Assembly: GCA_016508695.1 (NCBI GenBank)
Contig: VNKQ01000017.1
Span: 1,302,001-1,366,000 of the forward strand
Source: Hyphodiscus hymeniophilus
Taxonomy: Eukaryota; Ascomycota; Leotiomycetes; Helotiales; Hyphodiscaceae
Length of the DNA stretch: 64,000 nt
Direction: 5' to 3'
Shown: positions 55,798 to 64,000 of the stretch, piece after piece
Position numbering within the stretch: the first letter of the stretch is position 1
Layout: the number at the start of each line of letters is the position of its first letter
The notes under the pieces: model-generated
The model's input: only the letters and a program-made list of their open reading frames with translations
What the model was told of the DNA's origin: nothing
Database searches by the model: none
Position numbers and translations under genes: made by a program

Positions 55798-57923
55798 TTT
55801 GAACTTTTTGATGGGCTTGGAGTTTTATCTGAGTGACCGTGTTTTGAATTAGGAGGAGTTGTATGAAGGTCTAGTAATGAAAGGACAAGCATAGGGAGAA
55901 AGTAAAAAAGATATTCAGGTTCTCTTCGCGAGGCAGAAAAGTGGACTCGCAAGCAGGGCTCATGACGGAACCAAGCTTTCGGTGATCTTCACATCATCGA
56001 AGTTTTCAGTCTAGATGATTTAATCATCCGTATCGAAATTCGACAAGGTTTAGACCAGGGTGTTTTATGATTTAGTAGACTTACCTACTGAATTAGCCGA
56101 AAGGGGAACATGCAGGGGAAAGCAACGCTAAGCGACGCTAGCACGCAAGGTCGGGATCACACGGGAAGGCGCTCATCCCGCGATAAATCTCCTTCAGAGC
56201 GGGATCGAGAGATCGACACGAACAATGAATTGCGCGGCAGAAGTAGCCGATAGGCCCGAGATTCTCAGCACGGCCAGTGAGGGTGTCAAAACCTCAAAGC
56301 GGATTACAAAAGTAGAAATGGCTGGTATGTCCGATTCGTAGCGATCTACATGAAACCTGCATAAGAGCCCCATAAGATACTGGGATACTGGTGGATCCTG
56401 TTTTCCTGATTAAGATACCGACACGGACTCGGGCTTCCGGATTGGAACTACAGGGTCAGAAGTGCTGACATTAAGTGAATGCGGTTCTGGTTGAGGCTTC
56501 GTTCGGCATCTGTTTTCCCAACAGAGGCTCGATGACGCGAATGATCTACAGCTCGAACTGAAGCATCTCACCTTCAACCCCTGGCTTCTGCAGATGGGCG
56601 ATCATAGATCCGAGTTCAAGATCTGTTTCCTTTGCCTGCCCTTTCATTGGTCCTGAATGAGATTGCGGCTGACGCGCAGAGGCCGGCTTTCTCCGTGGTA
56701 TTTGATGCCCTTATCAGATGCTAAACTGGAACAGATATTTGCTCCATTGCAGCTCGGTATCATCGGAGTTTTCCTCCTTCTTGCGAGACTTGGGGAGCAT
56801 AGAGAGTTACAGGGTATCCAGCTGTTTCCTCGACTTTTCGAAACCCCATCATATTGAATGCAAATCTTACCATCCTTCGAGACGAAGAAGCAAGGATTTA
56901 CACTGCTTCCATTTATTATTTCACGACGGCATTTAGGGCGATCATCGTCACTGGAGCTCTTCTCTTTTCAATGTCCAAAGGCTCGTGTCCTCCAATAGCA
57001 ATACAAGGCGGTACAATCATACAAGCAGGAACCGGCCATGTCTTCCCGCCCCCACTCTCTGATGCAATAACCTCCATAGAACCTTGAGACTGAAATAATA
57101 TATCAAAGTTACCAAACAGGATTGTAGGTCTCAGTACGTGGTATCAGTATGTAGCATCTGCGATGAACGACTCTGGGGTAAATAAACGTGTCCAATTCCC
57201 ATCCTCGATCATGAATTGCTTGTCACTTGGGAATCTATAATGCGAAGGCCATGCTATGTATCCATGACGCAGACTACGACATCGGTGAGACGAGGTCAAA
57301 AGCATTTATGAAGGTTTGATAGGTGTGAGAACATGGAGGGTCCATGGAAATGGAAATGGAAATAAAACCAACCCTGTCACCCAGCGCCCCACCCAATGCC
57401 AGGGCTGTAGAGTTACTGGAGCCTTTCAAACTTTACCGCCTGAGCTCCAAAATTGAAAAGGGGTTGTGCAGCATGGCACGGGTTTCTGAGCTCGGCGAAC
57501 TGGCTCCACTGAGAGCTCTTCCAATCCTAGTACCTGCGAGTACGAGTCTAAAGTCAATGACGATTCAGAACTGCGTATGGTGTAGCCAATCATCCTGGTT
57601 GACATTGAATTAAAGCTGGCAAGGACCACCGCATCGAGACAAATGATCGACGTCTCGAGCTCGGATCTGTAACATGATAGAAGCTTGGAACTTTGGACTA
57701 ATTCTTACGCGAAAGATTGGCGAAGACTCTTGGATTGAGTCTCGGGTCCCATGGTAAGTAGCGCTAAATTCCTCCTTCTCAAACTCCAGGTCCACGGTAG
57801 GAGCTGAACCCACACACAAATCTGAAAGGCGCTTGCTCTATTTTCCTTCTTTCTGATAAGAGAATAACAAGCAGGTTGGCGATCTTTCTGTTCAAACGCC
57901 ATCTACGATAACGGATACTCACC
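55798..57923. other. Long intergenic region, short repeat, no gene supported
   Basis: 2.1 kb. Several short frames occur on both strands (for example 56657-57087, 57344-57629), all below 90 codons and overlapping. A minus-strand frame of about 53 codons near 57075-56914 reads plausibly but has no recognisable family. ATGGAA hexamer repeat at 57344-57363. Confidence 0.4.
57344..57363 (+). repeat. ATGGAA hexamer microsatellite
   Basis: Three tandem copies of ATGGAA plus two bases. Confidence 0.8.
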
Positions 57924-58609
57924 ATGTCCACTTCCTCCACCCATGGCCAGTTCACCCCTGAACCCCTCAATCACTTCAAAGAGATCCCGTGGTGCGCGAA
58001 GCTTCTCTCAGACAAACGGATCGTCCATATTGCAATTCCGGACCGTAGACCAAAACTCGACGATGAGTACACGCTGGTGAAAGAGACTTTGAATGGTGAA
58101 AATACTGTTAGAGCATGCATTACCTATTTTCGCGTTCCGCCAAGGAAGGAATTGAGACCAGGCGAGGATCAAAAGAATCCGTTCGTTGAGATGAACACGC
58201 TGCTCGATGTCGGGGGTGGAGTTAATGGCTATGCCAAGACGTGTCATGGCGGCTTCATAACGACTATTTTTGACGAGCTTATGGGAACTGCTGCATGGCA
58301 GCAATCTGGTGGTACGTTGTTTCACTCGAATTTTCCACTTGGGATGCAATTCTGATAGAAGAGGAAGATAATGGAGCGTACACCATCAGTATGAACTTGA
58401 AATTCAAGAAACCCCTCTTCACTCCCGCGGTAGTGAGATGTACGGGTGGCGTGGTGAAGAAAGAGGGACGAAAGATCACGGTTGAGGCCGTTCTTGTGGG
58501 AGAGGATGGAGCGGTTCATGCTGAGGCACAGTCAGTGTTCTTGGAGATGAAAAGGAATATCGGCAAGGCGCAGGAGGTAAAATATGGCACAGTGGGATCA
58601 AAACTCTAA
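57924..58609 (+). CDS. PaaI-like acyl-CoA thioesterase (4HBT hot-dog fold)
   Basis: Hydrolyses acyl-CoA thioesters. Two exons (57924-58311 and 58359-58609, intron 47 nt) encode 212 aa. The 4HBT motif is TCHGGFITTIFDELMGTAAW, where HGG begins the active-site helix and the D/E of FDEL is the usual acidic catalytic residue. The second exon supplies YTISMNLKFKKPLFTPAVVRC, the typical second hot-dog strand pair, and ends in GTVGSKL; the last three residues SKL are a canonical type 1 peroxisomal targeting signal (PTS1). That ending strongly suggests a peroxisomal enzyme, for example in beta-oxidation. The ATG at 57924 is preceded by CACC, a good Kozak-like context. Unrelated in sequence to the THEM6-like protein at 48.0-49.25 kb. 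Confidence 0.93.
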
Positions 58610-58780
58610 AGTATCCATCAGCATCAGATGACTTCTGTAAACACAATGTATTCCTAGATCTTGCTATGCGTGTACAGCTAGCATCAACTCCAACACATAC
58701 AGTGAGACATCGTATAGAGATCATTGACAACCCATGCTTCTTCATCTATCCGTGCTCTTTTCATCCAATTCTGACGGCGT

Positions 58781-61700
58781 TCAAAGTGGTGTCGTGCCAT
58801 TCGACTGGCCAAAGCTGTAAATATCTAAGCGGTTCGGGCCACCACAAGTCTCGCCAGCGTTACCGGCGCAAGCTATGTTGCACTGAGCATTACCATCTGG
58901 AGCGATGGTATTACCATTGGCTATGCTATTACCACAATCTGAAAGGTGTTAGAGTTGATTCGAAGAAAAAATAGCGATAAGGATGGACCTACAGCATTCA
59001 TCGGCGTACTCAAGTCCAGCAAGAGTATATCCCAAGCCTTTGCATGTAGCTTGGCAGACCTCAACAGTCATTGATGCTGGTCCGTTGGGGACTCCTTCAG
59101 CGGTCAACGCTCGGGCTGAGACACTGTCGGTATAGCATCCTCTGAAGTTCCAGCCGGTTGAGACAGGTGGTGGAGAACTCCCAGTGGCGGTCGCCAAGGT
59201 GTAAACGTCGAGACGGTTTGGTCCTCCACAAGTCTCTTGAGGTGCACCGCTGCAAGTCATGGTACATTGCGCATTTCCGTCCGTCGCAGAGGCACCCCCA
59301 TTCTTGAAGGAGTTATCGCACCCTAAATAGTTTAGAAACATTACTCAAACTTAAAAGATAAGATATTACTCACAGCACTCTCCAGAATACTCAAGACCTG
59401 CGATGGCGTACCCAGCCGATTTACAAGCTGATTCGCACAACTCTATTGTCATAGCAGAAGCACCTCCTGGAACCTGAACTGCGTTGGCCAGTGTTCGATC
59501 TGCGGTATTGTCGGAGTAGCATCCTAAGAATTTCCATCCCGTTGCCGAAGGAGGTGTTGAAGAAGTCTTAGTAGTTGACGTGAATAGAGTCGTTGCTTTT
59601 GTACTAGTGGTAGAAACCGGAGGTGGCGTCGATCCACCACTTCCAGAAGCTAGCTGGAAAAGCGCAATAATATCAGCGAAAGCATTGACATTATCAGATG
59701 ATTTTGCAATCGTGGCCCCATTCTGTGTTATCATATTGAGTACGCCGACAGTGCCTTCATTGTATATGTTGATATTGCTCAGTGTACCCTCGAGACTGAG
59801 GATGTTATTCTGGCAGTTTTCTGCTCCAAGAGCTGCGTCACAAGCTTTTATTTGTAAGCAAACGAATTTCTGTCCAACTTAGAGTAACTTACTTTCGTTC
59901 GGTTCGTTGTTGATAAAGAAGGAGTACAATCCAGCGGCATATACCAAAATATTCTTGGAGCTGATGATTCGCAGACCCCAAGCCTCGGCGCAGCGTCCGG
60001 TTTGACCAGCGCAAGAGACAGCAAAGTTAGGATCATTGAGAGAAGTAACGACAGTGAACGGTGCGGGGGCGGGAGGATTTGGTTGGTAGTATCTGCGAAA
60101 CTTTATTAGCAATGCTATGTGACAGGTTCATGTGCTTACGGTGTCTCTGTTTGTATAACGCCCATGTAGATATTCTGCGTATTGGCAAGTTGATATTGAT
60201 ACATAACATGATGTTCAACAGCCGTTCCAACCCTAAACAGCTTGTTAGTGGTTAAATCTTGATATATACGATAGGAAGACTGAATAGTTGGGTGATGAGA
60301 GATAATACATACAGCCAGAATGTTCCTGCCGTACTTTCAATGTATAATCCTCTACCACTATAGATCGTAATTTGCGTATTGCTCGAGTCGTCTATGTCAT
60401 GATCGGCGCTCCAAAGCCAGTTCTGAACGTATTAGCTACATAGAGAAGTCGAATCGTTGGACTTACGTTTTCCATGTACAAGTTGCTCGCACTAGGAGTG
60501 ATGTGCATCGACATGTAAGCTCCAATACAAGCAGTATTCGGCGTCGAACTACCGGCGGTCACGGGACATTGTGCAACCTGTAGATTTGATCCTCTGAACC
60601 CTCCAATTCTCGTGTGCACATCCCACATACCACTTGGTGTTCCCGAGGTAGCCAGATTCCACTCGATAAGAACAGCTCCGGCCTGTGTACCTTGCGTGGA
60701 GACTATCATGTCTGACCATTCGACTTGCCCAGTCTGTCCAGCTGTACCGACCTGAACCACAGGTTTTGGATTGTTTATATCATTGAAGAAACTCCCGGAA
60801 GACATGATTATTGGATATTCTTCTCCGACCAGTTTGGCGCCTGGAGGAATGCTAAGTGTCTTGGTGATGCGGTAGATACCAGCGTCGAAGTAAACAACCT
60901 GACCTGCGGAAGTAGCACTATTGATGATGTTCTGCAGGGCTGTCGTGTCGTCCGTAACTCCATTGCCTATAAATTACATACAGGGTCAGTACTAATATCT
61001 ACGAGCCAGGGTCAAAAGACTTACCGGTGGCGCCAGCAGTCCGCACACTCTTGAACTGACTAACTGCTAGAGTCTGGTATTGGGGCTTTGAACGGGTATA
61101 ATATTTGCCTCCGCTCACGAGTGATGATGGACGAGAGTTTGGTGTAAAGGCACCTTGGAATGTCTTTGGTCCGGTCGGGGTATACTCGTGACCTTGGCCC
61201 CACGCAGCGATGGTCGTCGTGCCACCGGCTAGGATTGTTCCACCGCTTGTCGATTGTACGGCAACTGGGACGTTGACAAGAGAAACATTTTCTAGGATGA
61301 GACTGTTGGCTGTAGGGGGTGACTCTGATGTGCTGAAGCTGGTGCGGATTCCAACAGGCGTCCCCGAGATAGAGCTGTCGACCAATGTAATAGACTCTGC
61401 TGCAGTAATATCGATTCCTAGTTGGCAATTGTTGATACTGATACCCTGATATACCCATTCCCATGTGAAGCCGCTCACTATGGCTGTTACGCAGTTGTTG
61501 AATACGAGATTGCGCATCGTATACTGCTGGTTACCCACTTTTGCACCAATACTCCCTCCATTGAAGGTCAAATCAGTGAGGAAACCAGCGGAACCTATAA
61601 ATGTATATCAGCAGAGATTTTGTAAAGATTCCTAAATATGTATCTCGACATACCGTTCTCGATGAAAAGTCCCACATGCTGAGTCCCAGACGCAGTACTC

Positions 61701-62380
61701 ATCTGGATTACTATGTTCTGCAGACTGGTCGCTTGAGCTGTTGGCCAATGAATACCGTTAATGGCATTACCCGCTGGGATAGACGTCATATCAAGAACGA
61801 AGTTGCGCACTTGTCGATAGAAAACATTGGTGGTAATCCAATTGGGGATGTTTGGATTGTTATCGCCGTAATACGTATCGCCATCAATCAGGGCGATGCC
61901 ACTGAAACCTGCCGTTGCTTTTATGGTTGGGACATTGGTGGGATCTCCAATCAAGTTCGTGTAATACTGGTCAATTATGGGACTTGAGATTAAGTACGTT
62001 CCAGCTGGAAAGTAGACTATGGCGGGAGTCAAAGTGCTAGATGTGCAGAGTCGGCCACATCGACCTCCTGACAATATGGCATTATTGATGGCTGCCGTAT
62101 CATCGTGCACGCCGTCACCTTTTAGCAGTTCGGTCAGCAAGTGAAGAACAATAAACGAGGGACAGCAAGTACCTATGGCGCCATAATCTTTGACGTTGCG
62201 GTAAACCGAATAGCCACTGGGTGCGAATGGTGCAACACCTTGATGGGCAATATTCTCATACCAATAGGAAGATGCACGCTTTTCCACCGCGGTTTCAACT
62301 TCAGGCGTGCCGGTAACTAAGCTCTCGCATACACCTGCAAGTGCGAGGAAAGAGAGCACAGCGGAGCGTATGAAGCCCAT
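58781..62380 (-). CDS. Secreted GH55 exo-beta-1,3-glucanase with two C-terminal WSC domains
   Basis: Cleaves glucose units from beta-1,3-glucan; WSC domains bind polysaccharide or attach to the wall. Ten exons (62380-62173, 62118-61654, 61594-61025, 60966-60467, 60422-60313, 60232-60140, 60092-59893, 59844-59374, 59322-58993, 58938-58781) give 1034 aa. MGFIRSAVLSFLALAGVCES is the signal peptide. Two pectate-lyase-type beta-helix domains follow, each opened by the family signature: KDYGAIGDGVHDDTAAIN and RTAGATGNGVTDDTTALQ, both created by splicing. The GH55 domain continues to about residue 745 (SADHDIDD, VGTAVEHHVMYQYQL, EAWGLRIIS). A Ser/Thr linker (TSTKATTLFTSTTKTSST) leads to two WSC domains, each with the CYSDN/CYTDS start, eight cysteines and ETCGGPNRLD end, separated by a short Thr/Pro linker. 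Fungal GH55 enzymes are usually about 750-800 aa; the WSC pair is the extra part. Confidence 0.93.
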
Positions 62381-63770
62381 GATGACGGAAAGTATCTGCA
62401 AAACTTTACAGAGACTCTGGAGCTGATGGATCACGGTGGGGGAAAAGTCTTCTCTTCCGTAGAGACATTACTGTTCTTATACTCGTTGTGAAGTGGACGT
62501 ACCAAGCCCCACCAGAAACAAATGGATATGCCATAAAGAGACTCGAGAGAGCGGTTGTTGCAATCCGAGCCATTAAAAGGGCCTTTTTCTTACCACAAAA
62601 GAACTATCACATATACCAAGGATACATTAGATACTTTACGACTAGCGTGGTAAATAGGATGTCTCCGTGCGTGAAGCTGTACTAGCTGGCCACCTTCCCG
62701 ATAGTACTGTAAGCACTTGGAAGTTCGTCTCAGTAAAAGCTAGAGTAAAGAACAGGCCGAGGCCCGTGATCGTGTCAGCTGTGCGAGATAATCATGAAGT
62801 GCTGTCTATCGTCCTCTGTGGCTGAGACTCCGGATAAAGAAGGGTCGAGAGCATCAGTAATGATTGATGTTGCGCCGACATGAGACCTAGCTACCCATCC
62901 AAAACGCCGAAGAAGGAAATCGGGGTCTTCAGGTGGTGGGAATAACGGAGAAGCGTAACCAAATCAGTAAGATGCACCGCTTTTAGCGCCCTCCGCTCGG
63001 CACCTTGAAGTAAATTGGGCACCAAAGAGTGCCAAACTAATAATGATATGCAAGAAAAAGCATTGGAATCATGGTAAATGTGAGTTGATAAAGGGCAGTC
63101 CAGTGCTAACGACCAGTATTATGTGACGGCGACTCGGTATTCAAAGCAGACCAGCCCTCCCTATTTCCTTGAATCAGTTTCCAAGCCCACATTCTCGTCT
63201 GGTATGACTGGCGAGCGGAGATACTATCGGACCGATCTTTAATTAATGTTCCGGCAGATAACCGCAAATGCGCGAGGTATGGGGGTCTGGGGATCGACCC
63301 TTTCCCCAGTCCGATTACGAACGCAAGGTACCAGATTAACCGTAGTGGCTATATGTATATGGCACGTTTCTACCCTGTCTTACAAATCATCGAACAGTCC
63401 AGATAAGTCGATAGAGGTAACAGCCGAAGGTGCAGGTGCCAGCCCCGCATCCGCATGAATGCCTCCGTGAAGTATCCCCGGGGAAGGAGGGGACAGAAAT
63501 GATCTAGCCGAAAATTAGATTAGGGATGAGCCGTAGTAAAAGCGAAGAACAAATGCCGATTTCCGCAGGCGAAAATGATGGATTCTTAGATAAGCAGTAG
63601 TGTGAGATAATTCATTATTACGGTGTTATTATAATATTGCGTTACTCATTTCTCGTAAAGAGTATTTACAACCTAGACATTGGGTTCCCAGCTCGTACCA
63701 GCCACGTACTCGAGTGCCTAGCGCACTTACTTTCTGGTTCCTGGCAAGCCACAGCTAACGAACCTTTTTA
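62381..63770. other. Intergenic region, no gene supported
   Basis: 1.4 kb upstream of the GH55-WSC gene. Only short frames without features (62488-62685, 63246-63458). Confidence 0.5.
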
Positions 63771-64000
63771 CAGTACCCCGCAACTTGGGGTACGGTCCGG
63801 GTAGAACCGACGAACGGCCGTTGGTTTCGTTAGGCTAAAGGTAATTTGGGAGCGGTTACTCTATATTCTGCAATATTGCAATATTGCAATCTGGCCTGAT
63901 TTTGCTAGACCCACCTTTGAGAGTTTATATTATCCTATAGAAGCAATGAATTAAACGCCGTGTTTTACTGTACGAAACAAAATACCCTCCAAATTATAAA
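63771..64000 (+). mobile_element. Possible end of a TA-flanked DNA transposon, cut by the window edge
   Basis: A TA dinucleotide (63769-63770) is followed by CAGTACCCCGCAACTTGG, in which GTACCCC and GGGGTAC form a perfect 7-bp stem around a 7-nt loop (63773-63793). GC-rich sequence with a second perfect palindrome AACGGCCGTT (63813-63822) follows, then DNA becomes AT-rich. CAG at a TA is typical of Tc1/mariner/pogo-type ends. The opposite end lies outside the window, so this cannot be confirmed. Confidence 0.35.
63869..63890 (+). repeat. TGCAATAT tandem repeat
   Basis: Two full copies of the octamer TGCAATAT and a third partial copy, within the possible transposon terminus. Confidence 0.75.

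Noticed and set aside
1..64000. CRISPR arrays, bacterial operons or plasmid/phage features
   Set aside because: Spliceosomal introns throughout and eukaryote-only families; no regularly spaced direct repeats were seen.

Overview
This window looks like a piece of nuclear chromosome from a filamentous ascomycete (Pezizomycotina). The evidence is short GT-AG introns of about 43-80 nt with CTAAC/CTGAC-like branch points, fungal-only families (RTA1, SSU1-type sulphite pump, surface-growth GT2, GH55, WSC, 14-helix DHA2 transporter), and gene spacing of 0.3-2.6 kb. A plant-associated Leotiomycete is my best guess, but nothing here proves the genus.

I support 19 protein-coding genes, and an intron-exon model was worked out by hand for each (every model sums to a multiple of three, except REI1, which carries a frameshift). 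Left to right: 1.2-3.0 kb sugar transporter (+); 4.2-7.1 kb glycosyltransferase 2 (-); 9.2-11.0 kb membrane-anchored GH16 glucanase-like protein (+); 11.26-11.72 kb a non-autonomous DNA transposon (MITE); 11.9-13.1 kb RGG-box protein (-); 13.9-17.9 kb AZUL-HECT ubiquitin ligase (-); 18.3-20.1 kb REI1-like 60S ribosome biogenesis factor (+) with a frameshift; 20.8-22.7 kb conserved zinc-knuckle protein (+); 24.0-25.1 kb FAH-family hydrolase (-); 26.2-27.2 kb RTA1 protein (-); 27.8-29.7 kb flavoprotein/F-box-like/ankyrin-like fusion (-); 32.35-35.0 kb large orphan protein (+); 36.7-38.3 kb SSU1 sulphite pump (-); 38.8-40.3 kb secreted phosphoesterase (-); 42.7-44.6 kb beta-helix protein (+); 44.9-47.4 kb DHA2 transporter (-); 48.0-49.25 kb THEM6-like thioesterase (-); 51.1-52.3 kb fatty-acid elongase (-); 53.4-55.1 kb cytochrome P450 (+); 55.5-55.8 kb small secreted protein (-); 57.9-58.6 kb PaaI-like thioesterase (+); 58.8-62.4 kb GH55 glucanase with two WSC domains (-). 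(The list counts 22 loci in all; the RGG, zinc-knuckle and orphan proteins have no assigned function.) The last 230 bp hold what looks like the terminus of a second transposon cut by the window edge.

The genes do not form one operon-like pathway and there is no secondary-metabolite backbone enzyme. There is a loose theme of cell wall and surface carbohydrate (GT2, GH16, GH55-WSC, beta-helix protein) and of membrane transport/lipid (sugar porter, RTA1, SSU1, DHA2, ELO, P450, two hot-dog thioesterases). The most unusual items are the flavoprotein fusion whose decarboxylase catalytic residues appear replaced, the REI1 frameshift just before a perfectly conserved C-terminus, the 861-residue orphan, the MITE, and a cluster of TCACGTGA octamers confined to intergenic DNA.
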